DNA of 64,000 bases from Litomosoides sigmodontis (GCA_963070105.1 OY718808.1:4007738-4071737); one strand, 5' to 3'; shown: positions 34,187-48,668, numbered from the stretch's first letter. The notes: generated by a model from the letters alone, not told the origin. Numbers and translations are program-made.

Positions 34187-36485
34187 TGTATGCAAATGTG
34201 TCGGCGAAAGGAGTGAATGAAAAAAAAATGAAACTTTCGCAATTTTGTTAATTGTCCTGTTTTGCTGAGGAAAATGTTTGAAAAGATCCTTTCACGGTCT
34301 CTATTCCGCTACGACCACCTAGAAAGTCTTCTTCACGTCATTTAGTGCATTTTCAATCAATTAAAAGTGAAAATATCCATTTATTTATCTCATTTCAAAA
34401 ATAATTAAAACAAAAAAAAAGTGCAAATTTCACTCATTCGTACTATTTGATTTATTTTCCTCTCAAAAAAAATTTAATTTTTTCCATTTTCCTTTTCAAG
34501 CACAAAATTTTTTGCACCCACTTGTGCAACAGTAAAAAAAGTTTGCGGAAAATGAAAATTCAACAACGAAAAGAAAAGGTGGATGATGGAAAAAGAACTT
34601 TTTTTGCAAATAATAAGTAATAAAGTAATAAAAACAAAAAAATAACTAAATAAAAATTTCCAAATTCATAATATTATTAATAATATAGCATTAATAAGCA
34701 TATCAATCGTTTTCAAATTGTGGAAATGATTTCAATTCAATAAATAATATTAAATCGATAACATAAGTGGAATCAAAATGTTTGCTTAGAAGTTTTTCTT
34801 GTAGTTGCTCCTTTTCCACTTGCTTTCCTCTCCTCTCACATATATTCCTATCCTTTTGAATTTCCATCGTTTTAGCTTACAAAGTTAAATTTTATTTCGT
34901 TATGTTTAAAATAAATATTCTGAAAACATTATGAAAATGTGTGTGTGTGTGTGTGTAGTAAATGAAGTTAAATTTTTTTTTGCAAATATTGCAATCAACT
35001 CGCTTTTTCTTAAATTATTGAAATTATTTTAATTCGGCTCTTTTCTTTCGCTTTCACAAAATGAACCTATTCGCGTCAACTGCTTGGCCAGTGTCATTAA
35101 TTAATCATCCATTAAGTGTTCAGCATTAATTGTTACGTCAGAAATTGCATTTTGCAAATTTATTCATTTTCTACTTATTAAATAAAACTAATTTTAGTGC
35201 TTTTCAAGTTTGTCATTTACGCGTCCAATATCAGTTACGTCGTTGTATTAGTGATAATTAATAAATTAGATTACCAAAAATGCTATGCATCGTCGTTGAA
35301 TATTTTTTCTGCTTTTGCCAAGAAGTTTCACATTTCCTCTCTCTTTCAATCTCTGCATTTTTATGGTTAGTTTCCTAAAGAAATTTCATATTTTACTAAA
35401 AGAAAAAAAAAGGAAAGAAATCAAAATTTTTTTTCTTTTTTACTTAAAAATGATTATTGCCATTTCTTTCACATTTTCAAATTATTTTGTTTGAAAAAAA
35501 ATGTTTGTGTTGTTTTTTTTCGAAATGAAAAAATGATTTAATTAAATATGCAAATTTAATAGCACACATCATTGCTCAATTTTTTTTTTGAATAATAAAA
35601 AATTTCGCGGAATCCGAGTGTTTGAAATTTCGTGCTAAGTGAAAAATTTATTCAACCTAAGTGTTTCCACTCCTTTCCAACTCATTAAGTCATACAATTA
35701 AGACTTTCATTACATTCCTTCTTCATTTTTTGGCTTAAAAAATAATTATTTCGTGCGATATTTTCTTTTTTTTGCAATGTTTTATGCTGAAAGCAAGAAG
35801 AAATGAGTGGCGCAAATGAAATTCATCGTAGTGGGCTAACGCTTACACAAATTATTTTTAGTTAACGTTCATTTCGTACAAATATGAAAATTAAAAATAA
35901 TTTTTGAAATTAAATCATTTCTTTAACTGTGCCTTTTCATTGCCTTTTCGTCCTTTTTAATTTGCACCATCCGAAATAAATTTGTTTATTAAATTTTTTA
36001 AAATTGATTTATGAATTAAAAAATTTAAATAAATAGCAAATGAACGAAACATGAAATATTATTTTTTTCGTGTTAATCGTAATTTTATTCAGTTTAAAGT
36101 AAAGAGATAACTGCGAAATTGTTAACGAATAGCTGCAGTATTACAAGATAAAAAAAAATTTCATTTTATTAAAATTCGAAATTGTAAAAATGTAAATTGT
36201 AAGTGAATGGGTGAAAAATGAAGTTTGTATCAAAATTATTATTATTTTTCTCACATCACTTTTTAATCATTCAATTGTATTTTCATTGTACAAAATTTAA
36301 AATAAATCAAAACTAACATGTTAAATGCTTTAATTTGCCAAATTCTAGTAGTTTTACAAAAACAAAAAACAAAAATTACTGAAATTAAATTTCATCAATT
36401 TTTTTTCCATAATTTATTCGTTAAGTATTGGCTAAAAGAACAGGACGATGAATGATAGATGTTGCTGGACGCGCCTTAGGCGGTA

Positions 36486-39400
36486 ATGGACATTTCTTGT
36501 ATTCTGATAACACTTATGGCCGAATTTACATTTCAACATGCACCGCAACACCACTCACAAAACAATCATCATTCAGCTTTTCAAGCCTTCTTGAATGACG
36601 ATGAACACGCCGACATGCATATTACAAACGATTATCCTCAGGTAAATTTTCCCCTTCTTGCCCCTCTCTCTCTCTCTCTCTTCCTCTCTCTCCCTCTCAT
36701 TCGATCTCTTCGAGAACAATCATCATTTCTCTTCATAGTCAATAATTTTTTTTTGTGCTTTTTTTTGTTCCTTCCAAATTAGCACAATTTAGAGCATTAT
36801 ATTAAATTTTATTTTTTATTTTTTATTAATTTGGCAGTTCAGTTGAGCGAACAAAAAAAAAAAGGAAAAAAAGAAACATCCGAATAGTACAGTAGGACGA
36901 AAATTGCTGAAAAAACTCCTTAGTAGTACAGTAGGACGACTGCTGGTATACGGTATAATTCATGCCAACTGTGGCATTATGATAAGACAAGTGCTACTAT
37001 CATTGTTAATTGCTTCTCGAAGATTTCAAAAAAAAAAATTCTTTGGGAGTGGAAAAAATTCTTTAACGAACGTGCGCTGCATTTGCTTGTAATTTGGAAA
37101 TTCTTCCGAAAAATTTAATTTTGATTGATGAGAAGTAATGGACTCAATTCAATTCCATTTTTCAATTTTAAGAATATATGTTAGCTACGACTATTTTGCA
37201 CAATCATTGATAACAAAAAAAAAGGTTTCATCGTTTTGCAAGCAAATAATATAAGTAATACTTCAATTCAAGTGATTGGCGATTTTAATTTTTGCAATTC
37301 TCATTTGCCTGCATATGAACTAATCTTTTGCAATGCATATCTGACAGTTAAATAATAATTCCGTAACAAATAATCATATTGGAATTTGTTTACAACATTT
37401 TTGCTAACCATCTCTAAATGATTTCTTCAATTAATTTTGCTAAAAAAAACCCTTGTGAAATTTTACCATTTCATTTCATTTCAATTTGCTGAAGTGAAAT
37501 TGTCCCATAAAATCCGTCAAATTTCTCTTTGCTACGCTTGAGGCAAACATTTCGAGAGAGAGAGAGAGAGGGAATGAAAGAAAGAGAAAAAAAAGAGGAA
37601 AGAGAGAGAAAAAAGAAGAAAGCAAATGAAAGGATTGCAAATGTATTACGCATATTTCTCATTTGAAGAAATGAAAAATGACGAAAGAGAGATAAAGAAG
37701 AGGAGGTGAAGGAAAAGAAGAGGTGGACGACGAGAGAGAGTGAATGCGAGAACGCTTAGTTAGCGAAGAGCTAAGCGAAAAAGAATGTTAAGTAATGATT
37801 AAAAAATACCTAAAAGTATATATCGTATCAAAATTTAAATATGACGTATGCAAATGAATTTCTCCACTGCAAGACGGAAACTTTCATTTCTTTTCCTCCT
37901 TCTCCTCACATCCTGTTTTTTTGCTCGAAATTGAGTGGAAGAATAGGTGAGAGGAATGAAGAAGCTAACTCACACCCATACTTGAGAAGCAAATTTAATG
38001 CTTTTGATAAGCAAACGATCAGTGGGCAATTTTCTTTCGAGAGCGCACTGCGCCGCATAATTAAATTTTGAACATTATGGATAAATGGGATGAGAAAAAA
38101 AGAGAGAGAGAGAGAAGCAATCACTTCAAAATGGGATCGTTGACGTCCACTCGCGTCAATGTGAAATGAAATGTGCTTAAAAAGGAAGACGCTCCTCCAC
38201 AACACTTCTCTATAGTTTTGTTAAATAGCATTGATAAGCTTAAATGCTAGGATCAGAAAAGAAAACGAAAGCTTCGTTTGGTTGAGAGAAAAAAAAAGCG
38301 GAAAATATGACAAAAGGAGAGGAGGGAGAGAGGAAGATGAAGAAAGAAGGTAGGTGCACGATGTGTAATGGAAATTTTTTGCAACAATTTTTACATGAAA
38401 ATTTTTCACATACAACTATTTCCTGTAGCTTTCCTTTTTCAGGAAAAAGATTTCAGTAATATAGATAACTTTCTGGAAGGAAGGTTAGTTGATTTTTTAT
38501 TTTGCAGAAATCTTTTTTTCCATTCAAAAAAAGAAAAACATTTCTCCATGAAATAATCTCTTAAGTTTAATTAAAATTATTTAATGAGACTGATGTAAAA
38601 ATATAATTGATCCGAAAGCAAAAAAATAACAAACAAGAAAGCAAATGAGCTATTTTACAGTATGCTGTTATATTTACAATAAAATGATTGCTTCACGCAT
38701 GTTTTCCAGCAGTAATAATGAAATAACAAACATCTGTTAATTTGCATAAAATGTCTCTTGTTAATTTGTGTAATTTTTTTGCAAATTTTTTTCAAAATAT
38801 TTAAAAGTGAGTGTTTTTGCAGTTCGAATCCACCATACAATCCTTATGTGAAAACTGCCTTCGATAGTAATTATAAGGCGCATGCAATATGTGAATCATG
38901 GAATTCCGGCAATCAACCGGATAATTTACTCTGGTTTGAAATTTTTCCATCGACTGATACACATTTTTTTTGCTCTTTAGCAGATTTCACTTTCAAATTA
39001 GCCAAATTAGTTCCATTATGTTAGATTTGATATTTCCATGTCACTTTTGCGCACTTTAGTTTTACATTTTAATATCTCTTCACTTTCAAGTTTTATTTCA
39101 CATTTTGCACATTTCATATCTTTGCTTTTTATTGTATTTCGGTTTTCAGCATATAGTTTAATTAGCAGGAAATGAACTGTTACTAATTAGTAGAGTCAAT
39201 TATATCTTTAATTAATAAAAGTATGCATTGTAAAAATGTTATTATTAATTTTTTCTAACAAAAAAAAATAGGAAAAAAACAGTTCGACTTCTTCATACCC
39301 TGCCTGCATACATTACTATCAAAATGCAAATGTTTTAATTAGTTACAGTAATTTTCAATGATATTCCAGGCAAATTTAAATTGCAAAAAAAAATCTGTTT

Positions 39401-42400
39401 GAAGTGTAGAGAATGGAGAAGCAAAAATTAAGCGAAAACAATTAACTGACAAATTACTTGCCAAATTTTTGCGCTATATACACTTGTGCAGCAAGCTACT
39501 TTTGCGCCAGTGGTGGCTTAATCATGAGGAAAAAGTTACTACACCTTCTACCGTATGATGACTGCTACCGTACCCTTTGATGTGATCATTTATTATTTTG
39601 CTAGGGCAGAATCAGCGGATCGCATATTGCGAATTATTGGTAATGGAGTTGTGAAAGATGGCTATAATATGTTTATGACACCCAGTCAGGCTGAAGGTTC
39701 TCTTCCTCATCCAAAATTTTAAATTGAAAACGAAAAAATTTTCGAGCAATAAATTAATGCAATATATACTTCTAAGTTATCTGCGAATTTTACCTCCAAG
39801 AACATCCTTTGAGGTAAAATTATTAGCAAAAAAAAAAGCGTTACTTGTACAAACCCTAAAAAAGCGCATTAATACTCATAAAAATTAAGTTGATAAATTT
39901 ATAGGTAAAACAACGGTTGTATCTGTCGCTATATACATCGAGTCGATGTCATCGTTTAGAACACAAACAATGGTTAATTATTATTTCAAATTTTAGCTTT
40001 AATTTTAAATTTGCAAGTCTTAGCTAGCATAGTTATTGATGATAATGATGATGAATGGTTTAATTTCAAATGTTTGCGAAAAGCTTATCAATGTTTTTTT
40101 TTTTTGATTTTGTTTTCAGTGAACAAATAACACTGTTATTTTGAATTATTTTAGTGTTCGAAAATTACATGTGTGCTCTTTTTTTTTTTGCAGGATTTTG
40201 AAGTTGACATGTACCTTGCACTAGCCTGGTATGATCGTCGATTGGCCCATAATTGCACTCATCCAGTGCTTGTAACACATAAATTCATTGCTGATCGTCT
40301 GTGGCAACCAGACCTCTACTTTGTTAACTCCAAATTTGCCTACCTCCAAGAAGTAACAACGCCAAATTTCATGCTCATCATTTATCCCGATGGTCTAATA
40401 TTCAAATCGATGAGGTAAATTTTTGAATAATTCAAAAATTTTTCGTCATATTTTCATGGCAGCTCTAAGATATGCAAATGCTATCAAAGTAAAACAAAAG
40501 AGAAGAATTAGGTAAGCCAAGTTCTTTTTCGTATTAATTAAAAGATTTTCATTGATTGGAATGATTGAGTGAGTGAATTAGGCTTGATTTGCACATTGAT
40601 GAAAATATCTGATAACTGTTGCAACACACTCTTAAGTCTCGTTGCCTCTAATTTAGCACTTTTTTTATTGCTATTTTTAAAACAAAATTGCATGTGTAAA
40701 TTCGAATTTCACTGCTATTTTCTTTTTACAAAATAATTTTGGACAAAATTGGTACTAATAACTTTTTTCTTTTAGAAAAAGAAGGCTTTTTTTTTATTTA
40801 TCAATGGAAAATTTTTGCTGGATGATTTTAGTTTTGGAAAAAGATAGGGATGAAATTCAATTTTGACCATTTAGATTGGATGTGACATTATCGTGCATGA
40901 TGGATTTACAACGATTCCCAATGGATAAACAAGAATGTCCACTTATTATCCAAAGCTGTACGCCATTATAGTTTCCCCTCTCCCGCAGGACCATTTCACT
41001 AAACATCGAACGATTTTAGCCAAAAAAAAAAAAAAAAAAAATACAAATTTCTCCTTCCTTCACTAACTACTATGCTTTACAATTGTTGCTATCCCACCAA
41101 ATCTTTCATAGGCAATTCACAAAAGTTTACTCTCTTCGCGTTTCAAAGTTAAAATTAAAAAGAAAAAAAAACATTAACAGGAGAAAGCAAAATGATGTGA
41201 ACGAAGTCAAAAATTAACAAAAAAAAGTGGATGCATAATCCTTGGACTACAAATATTCGCACTTGTAGTTTAATTAATTATTTAATTTTATCTTAATTAT
41301 TTGCATTTTAATTGCATGTCTGACACCAATGAAATCCATTCCCAGTTGATAATTTGGTATTGCAGTAATGCAGTAACTATTCGATTACAATGATGATAAA
41401 TGGAAAATTCAAGAAAATTTTTGCAAAATTTTGTCGCAATCAATTTTCTTCCATAATTGAGGAAAAAATCAATGCCAAATAATTAATTTTAAATAACTGG
41501 ATTTTTTTTTTAGATGCTTACGTTGAGAATTTAGTAAATCTAACGTGGCATGAAGATCCACCGTATTTTCCATTCGGAAGTAATAGTGAAATTAAAACAA
41601 ACGATATGGTTATCATGAATACAAGATTTGAGAAGTGCCTAACACCATATCCAATGTTTCGTGGTTCCGGTGATTTTTCACATTTCAAAAAAACATTAGC
41701 TAATAAATTTTTCTCTTTTTTAACTTCTATTTGAACATTTGTTTTTGTTTTCATTAAAATAATCACAAAAAAACAATCAATTTATTCTATTTAAAAATAC
41801 AAGCTTAGTATTTAATCAAAAGTAATAGAAAATCACGGACCATATGGAACTTTTGTGAAGAAATATGCATATTTTAATTTGATATAAATGATGCTATCAA
41901 CTGATTCTTTAGAATTAATTAATTAATTATATTCAATTTTGATATAATTTTTGGTCTAATATATGATTAGCTAGCGGCAGTAAAATTTTCCAGTCATCAT
42001 GCTGGTGCTATTTTATGATAATAAAATGAAGGAAATTAGCTAATTAATAAATTGCATCAAATTTATCATAGTGAATTATAATATCTTATCATTATTGTTG
42101 TTTATTATTATTATTAATAATATTATTATCATTATCAATACCACCATTGTTATTACAAATTTGTTGCAATCACTTGGTACTTCATAGTTCTTCTATTTTC
42201 TTCAACAAAGTCATTTTTAATAACTTCAGCAAAATTGTTTTCAATTCCTAATTAAATGATTAATGATTAATTTGATGGAATAAAATTTCCGCTAGGTAAT
42301 TGGTCGTGTATTCGAGGATTGATTGTGATGAAGCGATTAATGTTATTTCACGTAATTCAAACATACTTCCCATCAGCAATGCTTGTGTCAATTTCATGGA

Positions 42401-44662
42401 TGAGCTTCTGGCTCGATCCTCGTGCCTCACCAGCTCGGGTAACATTGACCATTACAACATTACTTACGCTAACGACAATGAGTAATGGCGCAAGACAAGA
42501 CTTACCACAAGTTTGTTTGTTACGTCACGACCTATAGCTCTCTTATTTAAAAAAAAAAAAAAGTATTTCAAGAAAATACTCTAATGGCAATTCAATTTTT
42601 ATTATATCACTTACTTCTGATTATTTATTTTTTGAACGAAAAAAACAACGAATTGATTTTATTAAATAAAAAGGGAAAAAATGATGATAAATAAAATTGT
42701 TGAACAAAAAAAGAGAAAGCAGTACAATAGTGTAGCCCAATGTTAAAGCTGTTTTATTAAAATGCATGAAAATTAACTTGAACAATTTTGAACTGGTGCA
42801 CAGAGATTAAAGTTTAAGTGCCTTTTCTTTTTTTAAATATTCGAGTTGTAAATAATGTACCTTATGAACATTTGGAAATAGAGAATGTCGTAGTAACAGA
42901 TCATCATATTTAAATATAGAGATAAATTATTGTGTGTCAAATTAAACGATTTCTTTTGTCCCTTTTAGTTATCCATTGCTACTACTTATTCTAAATTCTC
43001 TCCTCTCTCTCTCTCTCTTCTTTCTATCGCACTTTTTATTAATGAAACTAATTTAAGGTTAGCTATATTAAAGCGCTGGATATTTGGCTAACATTCTCAC
43101 AGGTAATTTTTCATTCTCCTTGACCTTTTCCTGACCGTTTGAATTAAAATGGCATTTACTATTCGTCAATTATCATGCGAAGTTCATTGCTTCAAGAAAA
43201 GTTGTCCATTTATGTTTGTTAATTTAATTAAGCCAACTAAAAGATTCACTTCTCATTTTTACTATCAAATAATTTAATTCAAAATTGCTTCACTTTAGAA
43301 TTTTCAATTGCCAAATCAATTGCAGCTATTGTTGTTGTTGTGCTACTTCATTTGACCTGTTACAGTTAGGATGAAAAAATGAAAGCGTTCATTTATTTGA
43401 CTTTTATTTCAGACACATTTAATGCTATTTTCGGAATTTTTCAACATGTCAAGTTAAATACTTCAAATATTTAAATTTAATGGCTTCTAAATACAAAAAC
43501 GATCGTTGATCTTTCTCATAATTTGAAAATTTTTTCAAGGATGAAATTTTTGAATTTTTTTAGGCATTAATATTTCTTGTGTTACTGGAGTACTCATTTG
43601 TTAGTTATTACTTAACCAAACGTGATTATAATTGCATACATCGTCGTGTCTTTGGTGCTACTGAACAGTATCCAAAAGTCGAAAAAGTAAAAACGAAAAT
43701 TTTTTTTTTCAATTTTAACTAAAATAAAAAATACTAAAGAAGAATTTTTACTTCTGCCATAAGCAACTTAACTGAGTAAATTCAATTATTAAATTAAGCA
43801 ATTTTATTGATTAAAATATTTCGTAAATAAATTTAAGTGAATTATTGTTAATGATAGGAATGTTTGCAGAAAAAAATGGATTCACAGAGTCCTGTGATGA
43901 CCAGCAATAGAAGATATTCGACTGATAATGGTCACACAAATGTGGCAAGTACGTATTCGTTGACCGCCGGAATAACGCGATGTTTACGTAACACTGCGGT
44001 AATTATTGCAAATTTATAGTTGAACGTATATGCCTATATGAAATTTTATTAAATTGGAATAATTTTCTAGCGAACAAGAGAAAGAGGTTTTGGTGTTTCG
44101 TTTCGAAAATAGCAATACTTGTAAAATGCTAATTTAATAAATTAACTACTATTAAAACTAAAATGTAAATTTAACTCACAGCAACGACGACCACTTTGTT
44201 CAGCTAAACTTTTATTTCAATGCTCAGTAGATATTGCTGAAATCATTCAAAAATGTAGTATTTTCGCCTCATTAACTTAATTGTTGTTAGTTTAAAACTA
44301 ATTTAAAAATGTTCGAAATGCATTGCCTTTTCAGACGTTAGTTGCTAAAGCACAAAATGAGGATGAAAAACTTTTGAATTTTGATATTTCAAAGCCATGC
44401 CAGAAATGTATGGCATCAAACGAATTTGTAGCAAGGCAAATTGATCATTGTAAGTGAATTTTGAAAAATTTATTACAAAGTATTCTAAATTTTAGGTAAT
44501 GAATTAAGCTCAGCTTCAATTGTTTATGCCGATTTAGCTTGATAATTTCAAAATAATTGAAGAAATTTTCTCGCAGATAGTCGAGTTGTGTTCCCAGCAG
44601 TATTTCTGCTCTTTTCAACATGTTATTGGCTGTACTACAGTTGGTATACGAACGAAGATTGA
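36486..44662 (+). CDS. Cys-loop ligand-gated anion channel subunit (nematode LGC type), 15 exons
   Basis: Exons 36486-36641, 38443-38483, 38823-38933, 39605-39696, 39905-39972, 40194-40414, 40875-40957, 41514-41663, 42296-42510, 43058-43102, 43564-43686, 43870-43998, 44182-44226, 44335-44449 and 44577-44662 all join in phase to give 559 aa. Readable features, in order: a short hydrophobic N-terminus (MDISCILITLMAEF); the ligand-binding domain with IYIESMSSFRTQTMDFEVDM and LWQPDLYFVNSKFA; the Cys-loop C-MMDLQRFPMDKQE-C; a second Cys pair EKC..WSC in loop C; M1; PARVTLTITTLLTL for M2; M3; a 120-residue cytoplasmic loop; and M4 ending YSWYTNED. PAR just before M2 marks anion (chloride) selectivity in this superfamily. 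The second Cys pair occurs in GlyR, GluCl and related invertebrate channels. The ligand cannot be read from sequence. The His-rich stretch after the N-terminus (HAPQHHSQNNHH) is unusual. It is a plasma-membrane pentamer subunit. Confidence 0.94.
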
Positions 44663-45187
44663 ATTGCTGCGAAATTTCAGCCCAATTTCAACCAACAAAA
44701 TTCATTTCACTTACACAAACTTTGTTCTCTTATTTTATTAATTATTATTTTTTAATTACTATTATTAACATTGTTTTTTATTTATTACAATTTGTAAAAT
44801 TACTTTACGATAAATCGATGCGTGTAATTCATACATACACGTTTCAACCACTGTTGCATGCATCAACGAATACGTTCAATGAGGCAAACACAAATACGTG
44901 ATGCGGTACGTGTTACAACGTTTGCCGCGTTAGATAACTAACAAAGGACGCTCATTTTATTTTGTTCTATAATTCTTAACATATTTATCTGTTTTTCCGA
45001 AAGCCTTTATTGCATTTATCAAAATTCAAGATCTATGCTTGAACAGAAACGGATAAATCCCACTCAAACAATGACTTAACGCGTAGCATCCTGGAGAAGT
45101 GGTAAAATAAGATTGGAAAAAGATGTGAATTTTCCTTTTTACAACATTTTTATCATTATAAATTTGAATATGCAATTTTTGAAATTA

Positions 45188-45223
45188 ATTGACTTTCGGA
45201 AATACTCATTTTGCACAAATATT
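45188..45223 (+). repeat. 36-bp exact dispersed repeat, copy 1
   Basis: The 36 bases starting ATTGACTTTCGGAAATACTC are identical to 50881-50916 on the same strand. Flanks do not match. This copy is in the spacer between the channel and PDZ genes. Confidence 0.9.
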
Positions 45224-45390
45224 TATAGAAGCATTGAGAATAATCCTTACCTTATTTGTTTATTGCATAACTGCGAAGCTGTCTGATTATTTATTAGTGA
45301 GCAATTAAATCATCCATTATTTCAACGCTTAGTATCAATCCATCCAGCCATCTTACTTTTCTGAAATTTTACTGGGCAGTTAGTCAAATG

Positions 45391-45460
45391 GCAAGTTAGC
45401 TCAGAGGAATGGTATTAATTAGCTGGAACTGTGAATGTTCAGGTCAGAGTAGGACTGTTC
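45391..45460 (+). repeat. Possible decayed tRNA-like element
   Basis: GCAAGTTAGCTCAGAGGAATGG resembles a Pol III A box (TRGCNNAGNGG). A weak B-box-like TGTTCAGGTCA follows about 40 nt later. No acceptor stem could be paired. It may be a decayed relative of the element at 15058-15139. Confidence 0.25.
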
Positions 45461-45936
45461 ATGGATGAGCTCAGTGTTCTTCAAGATATAATCAGTCTAT
45501 CTTCAATTTAATTCTAAGTTCGATATCATTTATTAAACGGTTCTGTATGAGGTTCGCTTCACTAGAAATATGTGAAGAGATTGTGGGAATTAATTAATGC
45601 GAAGACATTTGTGTCATTTGAAGAAAATGAGAGAAAGAACTAAGAAGCATTTTAAAGTAGGAAAGCATTAATGAAGATTTAAAATAAATTTTCGTTTTGC
45701 ACGGAATATTCGCAGCACGATCTTCTAGTACTGTACGTGACTAATTATCACTAAGGGCGATACTATGAAGGTTTATTTTTTAAATTTTTTGAATTAATAT
45801 CACTAAATATGATCTTCTCTTTTAATATCGTAAAATTTTAAAGCATTTTTATGTTCACCTAACAATTATTACGTTTACAATACATATATATGTATGTAGT
45901 AATAATAATAATAATAAAATAATGATGGCAATTTAG

Positions 45937-48668
45937 GACGTGTATTTGGAAGCATTAGGCCAGAAAATACCAGCTGATTATTGTCAGCATTTCCAGGAAA
46001 TTATTAATGGACGAAAGGGTGACGACGTTAGTGGTAGCACAGTAATGCATTTGTCCAAGAAAAAATTTTCTAAGCTGAAAAAAACGGAACGAAAAAAAAA
46101 GCATTCGTTGTTTGGAATAGTAATAATAAGTAACAACAATAATACAATAATAATGATCAGAATGGTAATGAACGCTCAGATGAGTGGGAGTGGCGATCTA
46201 ACGATGATTTAAAATGTTTAAAATGCTTGAATAGATGAAAATCTCTCACTGTGATCACAGATTGGAATAAGAATAACGAAGGCAGTTGTTGTAACTAAAG
46301 TTGAGCGTGGATCGAGAGCGGAGAATTTGCTACAGTTTGGTGATATAATTACCAGCATTGATGGTAAAAAAATTGAAACGCGAAAGGAATTTGAGGAATT
46401 GCTTGCAAACTTTAGCGGAAACGATTATAGCGTTTGTCTTCGCCTATTATTTTAGCAGTGATAAAATTATCACAATTCTGATAATGATAATTTCATTATG
46501 ACAATAAATACCGGCGAAAATGATGATGGTGAAGATAGTGATTAACTTTGTGATGAAACAAATTACAATTGTGATTGGGAATGCTTTTAGCTACAATGCA
46601 CACATTGATCATTTCAAAATTGCATTTCATTTAGACGGAAAATTTGCAATTTAAATGTTTGTATAATTGTGTATTTTTGAAATTTATTAAATTTTTAATT
46701 GCTAAATTAATAAACATATATGAATTGTGTAGTTTAAAATTGCTGGAATTCGACTTGCAACAAAGCTGAAAATGGACGAATGTCGATTTCCGAAAGGCTA
46801 TGAGCAAAATGCAAGTTACAAGTACCACATTGCTGTGATGTATTTCATCCGAGGTTGCAAGCTTGCACTATCTGTTAAATCCTACAACAACAAAGTATTA
46901 TTTTTGTCAATTTTTTTTTTTGTTCTTTAAATTTCCAAATGAGACGAACAAAAATTACGTATACGAATGAATTGAAGTGAGCTAACTTTTATGAAATACA
47001 AAAATTGAAAAAACTGAAGTTATACAAAGGTATATTTTCACACGTATCTACATATTTACTAGTTAATTGTCGGATATTCCTGAAAAAAGATTTGAAAATT
47101 AACATATTTATCGCGTTATTTTGGTTTCAAACTTGTTTTAAAAAATGAAATGGAAAGTACTGAAACATAAAAATAAAAGCAAAAAAACTTTTTTTTTTCA
47201 AAAAAATTGTCGAATTGCTAAATTTTGATGTCCTCGGAAAAAATACAACTATTTTATGCAATGATTAAACAGCTGAAGTATTTTCAAATAATTCGATTTA
47301 GGAAATGAACGTTCACTAAAATTGAATAAAATTGCAAAAAAAATTTTTTTTGAGGTCTACGTTACACGTGTAATTGAGCATACGTTATCAGGAATGAGCC
47401 TAGCAAAAGGCGATGCAATCCTGGATGTTGACTCGATTCCGGTAACAACGATCACAGATACATCCAGTATCCTTTGCGCTGGCTTACGGAAAAAAGGATA
47501 TGTAATAATTTCACTACAAATTCATTTTTTTAAACTCTTCAAACAGTGCATTTGTAATTTTAACAGTGCAAAAATAAAAAGTTCCATTCAAAATCTGAAA
47601 TTTTAAATTATAAATTAATTTTTATCAATATTTTATTCTCAAATATTAGATGGTAATTGAATTTTATTCAATTGTAACCGCCGCCATTCTTCAATTTAAT
47701 CTCGCAAATTTAAAATATCTCCAAATTAGTTTTAAAAATAAATTTAATTGATGTAAATTTATATTGTAAGCAAATTTAGGCAACTTTGGTAATTGAACAG
47801 CCAAATAATCCAATGGCAACGGCATATGTCCGCCTAGCTTTAATGACCGAAAAATCGATCGACATCGATCTACCACTTGCGCCTGACGTAATCGACATTT
47901 GTCAACATGAATGTAATCGAATGAAACGAAATCCCAACTTAAAGCCACAGCGAAGCATTTTAAAATCTTGCAAGTAACTTTTTTAAATCATTTAAATACA
48001 AGCATATAAGGTTTGGAGAGGAATGTGTGCGTAACTGCAAAAAAAACTATACATTGAAAAAAGTTTAAAAAAAATTTTTTTAATATCAAATAATTTCAGT
48101 TTTAGCGAGAAAAACATATATGTTCGTTTCATTTTTCATTTAAAATAAAATGCTAACAGTTGACATTAACAATATACATTATTTGTTATATGAAATAAAT
48201 GATAGTGAAAAACTTTGCTACAAAATAGGAAGTCATATTTAAAAGTTTGAAAATAAATTAGTTAAAAATTAAAGATCGTCGTTGCACATGCAATAAAATG
48301 CATATTGTATGATAGGATCATTTGCAAAAAAAAAATTCTAATTCATTTAGAACAAAATTTTTAAATTATAACTAATGAAAATGAAATTTAAATTTAAACA
48401 ATAAAATAATTCTATAGCACACATAAGTATGATATTTGTTAATGAATTAAAATTTCTCCTAAACATTAATTTTGAAGCGCGTAAGTGCGAAAAGCAATTT
48501 TTCAGTGACAAGACGCGCACAACCACTTTACGAATTCAAGTCAGTGAGCGAACGGAAGATATACCAATTGCATGCGAGGACAATCCGGCACTGCTAATTA
48601 AGGTACCGGTAACGTGTGCACCCGGTAAACAGCAATATTTTACGCTGTCAGATTCACCAAAACAATGA
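45937..48668 (+). CDS. Protein with two PDZ domains, 6 or 7 exons
   Basis: Exons 45937-46119, 46261-46431, 46733-46894, 47355-47501, 47780-47973 and 48506-48668 join in phase and give about 325 residues. Exon 45937 has an acceptor and no ATG at its start. A possible first exon is 45597-45656 (start MRRHLCHLKKMRERTKKHFK, donor GTAGGA, phase 0), giving about 345 aa. PDZ1 shows IGIRITKAVVVTKVERGSRA and LLQFGDIITSIDG. PDZ2 shows GCKLALSVKS, VYVTRVIEHTLSGM and LAKGDAILDVD. PDZ domains bind C-terminal tails of partner proteins, usually as scaffolds (family knowledge). The domain arrangement is like a nematode-expanded PDZ family, but I cannot name the orthologue. The carboxylate-binding loop of PDZ2 is atypical (CKLALSV). 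A basic Lys-rich patch (KKKFSKLKKTERKKKH) precedes PDZ1. Confidence 0.82.

Larger units (their letters stand above)
28629..36485. other. Gene-poor AT-rich stretch with microsatellites
   Basis: Nearly 8 kb with no supportable coding exon. It contains CT repeats (30018-30054, 31466-31500, 32237-32262), (GT)n tracts and a degenerate 40-bp tandem repeat at 30606-30768. A less AT-rich patch lies at 30478-30600 and contains a small hairpin (AACGAC..GTCGTT). It could be one long intron or upstream regulatory region of the channel gene. Confidence 0.4.
44663..45596. other. Spacer between the channel and PDZ genes
   Basis: 3' UTR of the channel and upstream region of the PDZ gene. It contains a tRNA-like segment near 45391-45460 and one copy of a 36-bp exact repeat (45188-45223). 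No coding frame is supported. Confidence 0.4.

Noticed and set aside
24706..36485. Looked for a mobile element or hidden gene in the gene desert
   Set aside because: No reverse transcriptase, transposase, long terminal repeat or terminal inverted repeat could be recognised by eye.
36904..37092. 62-codon open frame in the first channel intron
   Set aside because: The channel exons join in phase without it, and it has no domain or good splice sites.
45001..45936. Looked for another PDZ-coding exon before 45937
   Set aside because: Only a 20-codon possible start exon (45597-45656) fits; no further PDZ sequence was found.
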